A stretch of DNA of 33,824 nucleotides from JBOHPP01 sp050731755. GTDB taxonomy: Bacteria; Methylomirabilota; Methylomirabilia; Rokubacteriales; CSP1-6. Numbering within the stretch: position 1 is the stretch's first letter; each line of letters opens with the position of its first letter. Made by a program: the position numbers and the translations under genes. The DNA lies in NCBI GenBank assembly GCA_050731755.1, contig JBOHPP010000065.1, forward strand, positions 1 through 33,824, in the 5' to 3' direction. Below are positions 8,135-15,645 of the stretch, one piece after another. The notes under the pieces are model-generated. The model had not been told where the DNA came from and made no database searches. It saw nothing but the letters and a program-made list of their open reading frames with translations.

Positions 8135-8140
8135 TACCAT
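8135..8140 (+). promoter_or_regulatory. -10 box close to the MFS start codon
   Basis: TACCAT at 8135-8140 is 9 nt before the ATG at 8150, so the transcript would begin at or next to the start codon. A weak -35 (GTGTCT, 3 of 6) is 17 bp upstream. The surrounding TGTACCATTGCTGG recurs nearly unchanged at 26061-26074. Confidence 0.4.
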
Positions 8141-8149
8141 TGCTGGGTC

Positions 8150-9415
8150 ATGGCTGATTCGAAGCCGGCGGCCTACACAGAGACCGCCGCGTCCCCGCTT
8201 GTCGTCGACGCCGCCGAGCGAGTCCGACCCCACGCCAAGCTGATCGGCCTGCTCGCCCTCGGCCACCTCGTCATCGACGTGAACCAGGGCTCGCTACCGG
8301 CGATCCTGCCGTTCCTCAAGAACCTGCACGGCCTCTCATACACCGAGGCGGGCGCGATCGTGTTGGCGGCGAGCATCGCCTCGTCGGTCATCCAGCCGCT
8401 GTTCGGATATCTCGCCGACCGGACGGCGCGCCGCTGGCTGCTGCCGCTGTCCGTGTTCGTGTCGGGGCTGGGGCTCGGGCTCACCGGCGTGGCGCCCGGC
8501 TACGGCGCTCTGCTGCTGCTCGTCGTGCTCATGGGGCTCGGCGTGGCCGCCTATCATCCGGAGGGCTACAAGACGGCGGCCGCGATGGCCGGCGACCGGA
8601 AAGCCACGGGGCTGTCGTGGTTCTCGCTGGGCGGCAACATCGGGATCGCCCTCGGCCCTCCCCTGATTACCACGCTGGTGACGAGCATCGGCATCGCCGG
8701 CAGCCTGGGCATGGTCGTGCCGGCCACCATGGTTGGCGTCCTGTTGCTGGCGTCGCTGCCGGTGCTCTCGCGCCCGCTGACGCCCGCGGCCGCGAAAGCC
8801 GGAGCGCCGGCGCGCGGGGTCAACATGCCGGGCGCGATGGCTCTGCTGGTGGTGGTGGTGACGATCCGTTCCTGGACCCAACTCGGCTTCACGACCTTCG
8901 TGCCGTTCTACTACGTGGATCACCTCAAGGCCGACCCGCGCTTGGTGGGGCCGCTGCTCTTCGTCTTCCTGGGCGCCGGCGCGCTCGGCACCGTCATCGC
9001 GGGCCCGCTGGCCGACCGGTGGGGGCCGCGGCAGTTCATGACGTGGGTCTTCGTCGCCGCGGCGCCGCTCGGCGCGCTCTTCCTGAGCACCAGCGGCGTG
9101 CTGGCCTTCGTGGTTCTGGGCCTGTTCGGGGCGGTCCTGGTCTCGACGTTCACCGTGTCGATCGTGCTCGGTCAAGCCTATATGCCCCGCCAGGCCGGCA
9201 TGGCCTCGGGCCTCATCGTGGGCTTCGCCATCGGCACCGGCGGCCTGGGCGTCACGCTCCTGGGTTGGATCGCCGACCACTGGGGGTTGCTCACCGCGCT
9301 CTGGATCAGCGCGCTCATGCCGCTCGCGGGCTTCGTGGCCGCGCTGCTGCTTCCCGCCCCAGGCTCAGAGGTGAAAAGCGCTGCCCCCGGCACGCCAACC
9401 GATGGGCGGGCGTGA
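8150..9415 (+). CDS. MFS transporter, fosmidomycin-resistance (Fsr)-like
   Basis: 421 residues from ATG 8150. After a short cytoplasmic tail, LIGLLALGHLVIDVNQGSLP matches the first helix of the Fsr group, where H, D and QG are conserved. LMGLGVAAYHPEGYKTAA is another hallmark of that group. Twelve hydrophobic segments are visible with a central loop near SRPLTPAAAKAG. Fsr-like carriers are proton-driven exporters; fosmidomycin is only the founding substrate and the natural one here is unknown. Transcribed divergently from the VOC gene, with only 28 bp between the start codons. A 66-bp dispersed repeat follows 43 bp after the stop. Confidence 0.85.
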   Translation: MADSKPAAYTETAASPLVVDAAERVRPHAKLIGLLALGHLVIDVNQGSLPAILPFLKNLHGLSYTEAGAIVLAASIASSVIQPLFGYLADRTARRWLLPLSVFVSGLGLGLTGVAPGYGALLLLVVLMGLGVAAYHPEGYKTAAAMAGDRKATGLSWFSLGGNIGIALGPPLITTLVTSIGIAGSLGMVVPATMVGVLLLASLPVLSRPLTPAAAKAGAPARGVNMPGAMALLVVVVTIRSWTQLGFTTFVPFYYVDHLKADPRLVGPLLFVFLGAGALGTVIAGPLADRWGPRQFMTWVFVAAAPLGALFLSTSGVLAFVVLGLFGAVLVSTFTVSIVLGQAYMPRQAGMASGLIVGFAIGTGGLGVTLLGWIADHWGLLTALWISALMPLAGFVAALLLPAPGSEVKSAAPGTPTDGRA

Positions 9416-9458
9416 CGGAGCCAGTGGAGTTCGAGATGATAAATCGATTTAGGAGAAC

Positions 9459-9524
9459 GGAGCCACGCGCGCCTAGAACAGGCCACCCACGACTGGACCC
9501 GAACTCGCGGACCTCGCTACAGTG
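9459..9524 (+). repeat. 66-bp dispersed repeat, copy A
   Basis: One of three 66-bp copies in the window (others 28993-29058, inverted, and 30712-30777). About 50 of 66 positions match copy B and 49 of 66 match copy C, with no gaps. Strongest blocks are CAGGCCACCCACG (9479-9491) and CTCGCGGACCTCGCTACA (9504-9521). It lies between the MFS gene and trmI, and its end overlaps the trmI GTG start. Stop codons in copy C argue against a shared protein. Confidence 0.65.
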
Positions 9525-10367
9525 AACGAAGGTTCATCCTTTCAGGATGGCGAGCAGGTGCTGCTGATCGACCAGCGCGGCAAGCGCCATCTGCTCTTTC
9601 TCCGCAAGTCGGAGACCTTTCACTCCGACCGCGGCTGGATCCCCCATGACGCCGTGATCGGCCAGCCCGAAGGCAGCTGGATCCGCAGCTCGCTCGGACT
9701 TCGCTATCTCGCTCTCCGCCCGACGCTGGCCGAGTTCGTGCTGGATATGCCGCGGGGCGCCCAGGTCATCTATCCCAAGGACCTGGCGATCATCCTGTTC
9801 TGGGCCGACATCTTCCCCGGCTGCCGGGTGCTGGAGGCGGGCACCGGCTCGGGGGCCCTCACGCTGGCCCTGCTGCGTGCCGTGGGGCCCGAGGGGCGTG
9901 TCATCACCTACGAGCAGCGCGACGAGTTCGCGCGGCGGGCGCTGGCCAACATCCACATGCGCATGGGCGAGGTGCAGAACCTCACCGTCCGGCTCCGGCC
10001 CGTCGAAGACGGTCTGGCCGACGAGGAACCGGTCGATCGGGTGCTGCTGGACTTGCCCGAGCCCTGGAAGCTGACGCGCCTGGTCGCCGGCGTGCTTCGC
10101 CCGGGGGGCATCCTGCTCGCCTACGTGCCCACCATCATCCAGTCGCAGCAGCTCTCGGAAGCCCTGCTGCGCGAGTCCTCCTGGGCGCTGGTCGAGACGT
10201 TCGAGACGCTCGTGCGCCCCTGGAATATCGAGGGCCAATCGGTGCGCCCGTTCCATCGCATGGTGGCCCACACCGGCTTCATCACCGTCGCCCGGCGGGT
10301 CGTGCCCGAGGAAGGGCGCCAACGAGCGCCGCGCCTCGGGCCCGCGGAGCAGGATCGACCCGAATGA
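9522..10367 (+). CDS. trmI: tRNA (adenine(58)-N1)-methyltransferase
   Basis: 281 residues from GTG 9522. The N-terminal beta-rich domain contains GEQVLLIDQRGKRHLLFL, and FHSDRGWIPHDAVIGQPEGS and YLALRPTLAEFVLDMPRGAQ are characteristic of TrmI. IYPKDLAIILFWADIFPG leads into the SAM-binding site VLEAGTGSGALTLALLRAVG (about residues 103-122), then VITYEQRDEFARRA and VDRVLLDLPEPW. TrmI acts as a tetramer making m1A58 in the T-loop of tRNAs, in the cytoplasm. Length matches the family. The start is supported by alignment with known TrmI N-termini, although the codon lies in a dispersed repeat. It overlaps the next gene by 4 bp. Confidence 0.92.
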   Translation: MNEGSSFQDGEQVLLIDQRGKRHLLFLRKSETFHSDRGWIPHDAVIGQPEGSWIRSSLGLRYLALRPTLAEFVLDMPRGAQVIYPKDLAIILFWADIFPGCRVLEAGTGSGALTLALLRAVGPEGRVITYEQRDEFARRALANIHMRMGEVQNLTVRLRPVEDGLADEEPVDRVLLDLPEPWKLTRLVAGVLRPGGILLAYVPTIIQSQQLSEALLRESSWALVETFETLVRPWNIEGQSVRPFHRMVAHTGFITVARRVVPEEGRQRAPRLGPAEQDRPE

Positions 10368-12262
10368 TCACGTTCATGCGTCGGTATCGCCGGAGCCTCC
10401 AGGTGGGGCTCCTCATCGTGATCGCCGCCTTCGTCGCCTCGTTGTTCATCTTCGGGGCCACCGGCCCCGACGGCGCGGCCCGCGACCATGTCGCCACCGT
10501 CAACGGCGAGTCCATCTCCGCCGAGCGCTACCACCGGCGCTACCAGGAGTACCTGAATACCTACGCCCAGATCCTCCGGGAGCGGTTCTCGCCAGGCATG
10601 GCCGAGCAGATGGGACTCCGCCAGCAGGTCGTCGACGACCTCGTCCAGGAGGAGCTGGTGGTGCAGCGCGCCCGCGCCGAGGGGCTTGCCGCCAGCGACG
10701 AGGAGCTGAACGTCCAGATCCACGCCATCCCGGCCTTCCACGAGGGTGGCCGCTTCACCCTCAAGCGCTACGAAGAGGTGCTCCGGCGCATCGGCGTCGC
10801 CAAGGGCGCGTTCGAGGACGACATGCGGCGCCGGCTCACACGGATGAAGGTCGAGCAAACGGTGCGCGGCGGTGTGCGGGTGTCCGAGGCCGAGATCGAG
10901 CAGGCCTACGTGCAGGCCCGTGAGGAAGTGCGCGCGGCCTGGGCGCTGGTGGACCTCGCGCCGCTCGCCGCCGCCGTCACGCCCACAGACGAGGAGCTGG
11001 TCGCCTACCACCGGGCCCACGGCGACGAGTTCCGCCAGCCCGAAAGACGTCGCGTCCAGTACGTCGCCGTCAACCCCAAGGATTTCAAGCCGGCGGTCTC
11101 CGCCGCCGAGGTGGAGAAGTACTACGCCGAGCGGGGCGCCGAGTTCGAGGAGCCGCGGCAGGTCCGAGCCGCGCACATCCTGGTGCGCGTGCCCGAGACG
11201 GGGGGTAGCGAGGCCGAGGATCAGGCCCGGGCCAAGGTGGCCGAGGCCATCCGCCGGGCCAAGGCCGGCGCGGACTTCGCGAAGCTCGCCCGCGAGCAGT
11301 CGCAGGATCCCGGCTCAGCCCAGCAGGGCGGGGACATCGGCCTGCTCAAGAAGGGCGAGACGGTGCCCCAGTTCGAGCAGGCGCTCTTCGCCCTCAAGAA
11401 AGGTGAGATCTCGCCCGAGCCGGTGCGGACGCCGTTCGGCTTCCACGCCATCAAGGTGATGGAGATCCGCGAGGGCGGCAAGAAGCCGCTCAAGGACGTC
11501 GCGGCGGAGATCCGCGAGCGCCTGGCCGGCGAGGCGGCCGATCGCAGCGCCCGAGACAAATCGGAAGAGATCCGCGCGAAGCTCCTCGGCGCCGCTGATT
11601 TCATGGCCGAGGCCCGCAAGCTGGGCGCCACTCCGGTGGAGACCACCATCGCGCGCCGCGAGCGAGCGCTGGCCTTCGCTCAGACCGACCCTCTGGAAGA
11701 GGCGGCCTTCGAGCTGATGCAGGGTGGGGTCTCGGCGCTCGTCAAGACGCCGGCGGGGTGGCTCGTGCTCAAGCACGTCGAGTCGCTGCCTGCCGCGATA
11801 CCCCCGCTCGGCGAGATCCGGGACAAAGCGGCGGCCGGAGTGAAGCGCCAGAAGGCGGAAGCCCAGGGGCTCGACAAGGCCCGGCAGCTCGCGGCCGAGG
11901 CCCGGACGGCGGACCTCGCCGCCGCCGCCCGCAAGCTCGGCGCCAGCTACGGCGAGACTCCGCGCTTCTCACGCACCAAGCCGGCCGAGCGACTGCCCGG
12001 TGAAGCGATGCTGGCCACGCTCCGAACGCCCGCCGGTGCGTTCACCGAGCCCGTCAAGACCCAGCAGGGCTACTACGTGCTCAAGACCCTCGAGCGCATC
12101 GCCCCCAGCCCGGGCGGTCTGGCCGGCGAACGGGACAAGCTCGCCAGCGAAGTGCTGGCCCGCAAGCAGAGTCAGGCCTGGGAGTCGTGGGTCGGCGCCG
12201 CGCGCCAGGGCGCCAAGATCGACGTCTCCACACGCCTGCCCGCGTCGAGGGCTCGCTCCTAG
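10364..12262 (+). CDS. ppiD: membrane-anchored peptidyl-prolyl isomerase/chaperone (PpiD/SurA type)
   Basis: 632 residues. A positively charged N-terminus (MITFMRRYRRSLQ) precedes one membrane segment (VGLLIVIAAFVASLFIFGA, about residues 13-31), so the rest is periplasmic. Residues about 40-170 are a SurA_N-like chaperone region (VATVNGESISAERYHRRYQE). A parvulin rotamase domain spans about 265-368 (AAHILVRVPE, ARADFAKLA-like repeats, GGDIGLLKKGETVPQFEQALFALKKGEIS, FGFHAIKVMEI). A second, degenerate parvulin-like or helical region follows. This is PpiD architecture and length. It assists folding of outer-membrane and secreted proteins. ATGA overlap with trmI. Transcripts converge with the RND gene across a strong hairpin. 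Confidence 0.85.
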   Translation: MITFMRRYRRSLQVGLLIVIAAFVASLFIFGATGPDGAARDHVATVNGESISAERYHRRYQEYLNTYAQILRERFSPGMAEQMGLRQQVVDDLVQEELVVQRARAEGLAASDEELNVQIHAIPAFHEGGRFTLKRYEEVLRRIGVAKGAFEDDMRRRLTRMKVEQTVRGGVRVSEAEIEQAYVQAREEVRAAWALVDLAPLAAAVTPTDEELVAYHRAHGDEFRQPERRRVQYVAVNPKDFKPAVSAAEVEKYYAERGAEFEEPRQVRAAHILVRVPETGGSEAEDQARAKVAEAIRRAKAGADFAKLAREQSQDPGSAQQGGDIGLLKKGETVPQFEQALFALKKGEISPEPVRTPFGFHAIKVMEIREGGKKPLKDVAAEIRERLAGEAADRSARDKSEEIRAKLLGAADFMAEARKLGATPVETTIARRERALAFAQTDPLEEAAFELMQGGVSALVKTPAGWLVLKHVESLPAAIPPLGEIRDKAAAGVKRQKAEAQGLDKARQLAAEARTADLAAAARKLGASYGETPRFSRTKPAERLPGEAMLATLRTPAGAFTEPVKTQQGYYVLKTLERIAPSPGGLAGERDKLASEVLARKQSQAWESWVGAARQGAKIDVSTRLPASRARS

Positions 12263-12276
12263 GAACGCGCTGGAGC

Positions 12277-15200
12277 CTACGCCCGCGCAACCGGCCCTGG
12301 GGGAGGCTCGGAGGGGGCCGTTGAGGCCCCCTTCGACGAGAACGGCAGGGTGCGGGCGCTCTCCCAGGCGCGGCGGACAGCGGTCCGGCGCAGCCGCGGG
12401 AATCGGATCCAGGAGAAGGCCCGCAACCCGCGCAGGTCGTCGAACCACGAGTAGATCACCGGGGTGGCCACCAGGGTCACCAGCAGGCAAAGAGCTTGCC
12501 CGCCCACGACGACGGTGGCCAGCGAGGCCCGCGAGGCCGAGCCGTCGCCCCGTCCCAGCGCCACCGGCAGCATGCCGGCGATGATGGCCAGCGTCGTCAT
12601 CAGGATGGGGCGGAGCCGCGCGCGGTCGGCCTGCATCTGGGCCTCGAACCGGGAGAGGCCCCGGGCGCGCAGCACGTTGGTGTAGTCCACCTGGAGGATC
12701 GCGTTCTTCTTCACCACGCCCATGAGCAGGAACAGCCCCATGATCGAGTAGATGTTGAGCGTCTTGCCGACGAGGAGGAGCGTCAGCAAGCCGAACGGAA
12801 TGGACAGGAACATCGAGATCATGATGGTGACCGGGTGGATGAACGACTCGAACTGGGCGGCCAGGACGATATAGATGAAGGCCAGGGAGAGCACCAGGGC
12901 GATGAGGAAGCTCTGGATGGACTCCTGCAGCAGCTTGCCGCGTCCGGTGGTGATGATGCCGTAGTCGAGCGGCATCTGCTGCCGGGCCACCGCGGCGTAC
13001 GCTTCGCGGTACGCCTCGGCCAGCGGCTTCTGGTAGAGGTTGGAGACGATCGTGATGGAGCGCTCCTGGGAGTAGCGCTCGATCTGGCCGGGGCTCATGC
13101 CGCTGCCCAGGGTGGCCACGTTGCTGAGGCGCACCAGGCGCCCGTCGCCCGCCGGCACGTAGAGATTGGGCAGCGTGCTGGGATTCGCCCGGAAGTTCTC
13201 TTTCAGCCGCAGCCGCACGTCGTACTGCTCGCCGAGCTCGCGGTAGAAGCCGACCTCCTCGCCCCCCACCAGGATCCGCAGCGCCGAGGCGATGGCCTCC
13301 ACGCGCACACCCAGGTCGGAGGCCTTCTGGCGGTCGATCTGGACCTGCACCTCCGGCTGCCGGTAGGCCAGGGCGGTGTCGAGGTCCACGAAGCCCGGCT
13401 TGGCGCGCAGCTCGGCGATGACCTTCTGGGCGTAGTCCTCCAGCCGCGCGATGTCGGTCCCGCGCAGGATCAGGTTGAACTCGGTCTGGCGGAAGCCGCC
13501 GCCGCCGATCAGGTTGATGTTCTGCACGCTGACCCGCATCCCCGGGAAGGCGGCCAGCCGCTGCCGCACCTCCTGCTTGAGCTCGTCCTGCGTGCGCGCG
13601 CGCTGGGAGAGATGGCTGAGCCCGACGTAGATGGAGATGTCGGTGACGTTGGCCTGGGCCTGACCGCGCACGCCGACGGTGGAGAAGAGCGTCACCACCT
13701 CGGGGAGCTTGCGGATCTCGTCCTCCATGCGGGCGATGATCTCGGCCGTGCGCTCGAGCGACGAGCCGGGCGTCGCCTCGGCCACGACCTCGAACTCACT
13801 CATGTCGTCGTTGACGACGAACTCGAGCTTGGACGTCGTCAGCAAGTAGTAGCCGGAGCCGAGGATGGCCAGGCACGCCAGCAGGACCACCCACCGGTGG
13901 TGCAGCGACCAGCCGAGCAGCCACTCGTAGCCGCGCTCCAGCGCGGAGTAGAGGCGTCCGGACCGGGCGGCGTGGCCCCCTCCGCGCTCCGGCTCCCCGC
14001 CGGCGGTATCCGCCCGCGGCGCGAAGATCCGCGCCGCCAGCATGGGCGTGAGCGTGAAGGCCACCAGCAAGGAGACCATGATGGCGAACGTCGCCGTCAG
14101 CCCGAACGAGTTCCAGAACTTGCCCACCAGGCCACCCATGAAAGCCACGGGCAGGAAGATCACCACCAGCGAGAGGGTGGTGGCCAGGACGGCCAGGGCG
14201 ATCTCGCGGGTGCCGGTGATGGCGGCCTCGAAGGGCGACCGCCGCTCCTCGTGGATGTGCCGGTAGATGTTCTCCAGCACGATGATAGCGTCGTCGATGA
14301 CGATGCCCGTCGACAGCGAGAGTCCCAGCATCGTGAGGTTGTTGAGGGTGAACCCGGCCATGCGCATGAGGGTGAAGGTGGCCACGATCGAGCAGGGGAT
14401 GGCCAGCGCGGCCACGAAGGCCGGGCGGAGCTTGCGGACGGAGGCGAAGCACACCATCGTGACCACGCAGGCCCCCGCCGTCACCTTGAGGAGGAGGTCG
14501 GGGTCGCCGGTCAGGAAGGCGGTGCCCACCACGCCGACGATGAGGCCGACCGCCGCCGTCTCCCACCACACGAGGTTGCCGATGAACACGGCCACGATCA
14601 GGCTGGCCAGGAGCCCCCCCAGCAGCAGGTGGTCGTTGACCTCGTGCATGGAGCGCTTGATGAAGCGCGACAGGTCGCGCACCACGTCGAAGCGGATGTC
14701 CTGGGGCAAGCCCTTTTGGATTTCGGCCAGCTTCTTCTTGAGCGCGTCCACCACGGCGACCGTGTTGGTACCCGACTGCTTGCGGATGACCAGCGAGACG
14801 GCGTTCTTGCCGTCGAGACGGGAGAGCGTGCGGGCCTCCTCCTCGCCGTCCGTCACCACGCCGATGTCGCGGATGCGGACGGGCCCACCCTTGAGGTCGG
14901 CGACGATCAACTCCTCGAACCCCAGGGGCGACTCGATGCGCCCCAGCGTGCGGACCCCTTCCTCACGGGCGCCGCTGGTGAGGCGGCCGCCGGGGATCTC
15001 CACGTTCTGGCGGGCCAGCGCGTCGCGCACCTGCTGGATGCTCAGGCCGTAGGCGGCCAGCTTGTCGGGGTCCACGAAGACCTGGATCTCCCGCTTGCGG
15101 CCGCCGACCAGGGTGATGGCGCCCACGTCCTTAACCGTCTCCAGCTGGCGCTTCACGCGCTTGTCGGCGATCTCGGTGACCTCGCGGACCGAGCGCCGGC

Positions 15201-15633
15201 CGGACACGACCACGGCCAGCACGGGAGCGGAATCAGGATCGGCTTTCTCGACGACCGGCATCTCGGTGCCGGGCGGGAACCGGGACAGCACGGCCGAGAC
15301 CTTCTCCCGGACGTCGTTGGCCGCCTCCTGCACGTTGCGCTCGAGCACAAAGGTGGCGAAGACCTGGGACTGGCCCTCGATGGAGGAGGACCGCAGCTCG
15401 TCCAGGCCGGCGATGGTGTTGACCGCTTCCTCGATCACCTTGGTAATCTGGCTCTCGATCTCCTCCGGAGAGGCGCCGGGCAGCCGGGTGGTGATGGTGA
15501 TGGTGGGCAGATCGACTTTGGGGAAGATGTCGAGCCCGAGCTGGAAGAACGAGGCGATGCCCAGCACGACCAGCGAGGTGATCAGCATCGTGGTGAAGAC
15601 GGGGCGCCGAACGAAAACCTCTAATGCCGTCAT
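12277..15633 (-). CDS. RND efflux pump inner-membrane transporter (HAE1/AcrB type) with an inserted membrane hairpin
   Basis: 1118 residues. It begins MTALEVFVRRPVFTTMLITS, the usual RND first helix, then FPKVDLPTITITTRLPGASPEEIE. The proton-relay aspartates are present in GIVIDDAIIVLENIYRH, and the lysine of TM10 in LLMGVVKKNAILQVDYTN. Compared with AcrB-like proteins (about 1040 residues), there is an extra hydrophobic stretch of about 45-50 residues between TM2 and TM3 (nucleotides about 14430-14580) with two potential helices, ETAAVGLIVGVVGTAFLTG and a segment around VTAGACVVTMVCFASV. The C-terminal tail runs through a terminator-like hairpin. Partner adaptor gene lies 12 bp upstream; no TolC-like gene is adjacent. 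Confidence 0.92.
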   Translation of the reverse strand: MTALEVFVRRPVFTTMLITSLVVLGIASFFQLGLDIFPKVDLPTITITTRLPGASPEEIESQITKVIEEAVNTIAGLDELRSSSIEGQSQVFATFVLERNVQEAANDVREKVSAVLSRFPPGTEMPVVEKADPDSAPVLAVVVSGRRSVREVTEIADKRVKRQLETVKDVGAITLVGGRKREIQVFVDPDKLAAYGLSIQQVRDALARQNVEIPGGRLTSGAREEGVRTLGRIESPLGFEELIVADLKGGPVRIRDIGVVTDGEEEARTLSRLDGKNAVSLVIRKQSGTNTVAVVDALKKKLAEIQKGLPQDIRFDVVRDLSRFIKRSMHEVNDHLLLGGLLASLIVAVFIGNLVWWETAAVGLIVGVVGTAFLTGDPDLLLKVTAGACVVTMVCFASVRKLRPAFVAALAIPCSIVATFTLMRMAGFTLNNLTMLGLSLSTGIVIDDAIIVLENIYRHIHEERRSPFEAAITGTREIALAVLATTLSLVVIFLPVAFMGGLVGKFWNSFGLTATFAIMVSLLVAFTLTPMLAARIFAPRADTAGGEPERGGGHAARSGRLYSALERGYEWLLGWSLHHRWVVLLACLAILGSGYYLLTTSKLEFVVNDDMSEFEVVAEATPGSSLERTAEIIARMEDEIRKLPEVVTLFSTVGVRGQAQANVTDISIYVGLSHLSQRARTQDELKQEVRQRLAAFPGMRVSVQNINLIGGGGFRQTEFNLILRGTDIARLEDYAQKVIAELRAKPGFVDLDTALAYRQPEVQVQIDRQKASDLGVRVEAIASALRILVGGEEVGFYRELGEQYDVRLRLKENFRANPSTLPNLYVPAGDGRLVRLSNVATLGSGMSPGQIERYSQERSITIVSNLYQKPLAEAYREAYAAVARQQMPLDYGIITTGRGKLLQESIQSFLIALVLSLAFIYIVLAAQFESFIHPVTIMISMFLSIPFGLLTLLLVGKTLNIYSIMGLFLLMGVVKKNAILQVDYTNVLRARGLSRFEAQMQADRARLRPILMTTLAIIAGMLPVALGRGDGSASRASLATVVVGGQALCLLVTLVATPVIYSWFDDLRGLRAFSWIRFPRLRRTAVRRAWESARTLPFSSKGASTAPSEPPPGPVARA
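12300..12333. terminator. bidirectional terminator-like hairpin at a convergent junction
   Basis: GGGGGCC (12313-12319), 5-nt loop GTTGA, GGCCCCC (12325-12331); flanking CGGA/TTCG extends the stem to about 11 bp with one G-T pair. It lies between the convergent ppiD and RND gene ends, inside the last codons of the RND gene. The left flank GGGGAGGCTCGGAGGGGGC is closely matched at 32326-32344. Confidence 0.6.
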
Positions 15634-15645
15634 GATCGCGGTGAG

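Noticed and set aside
12496..15624. Long plus-strand open frame opposite the RND transporter
   Set aside because: It is the antisense shadow of a high-GC gene: the product is rich in D, H, G, R and A with no fold, while the minus-strand product is a complete RND protein.
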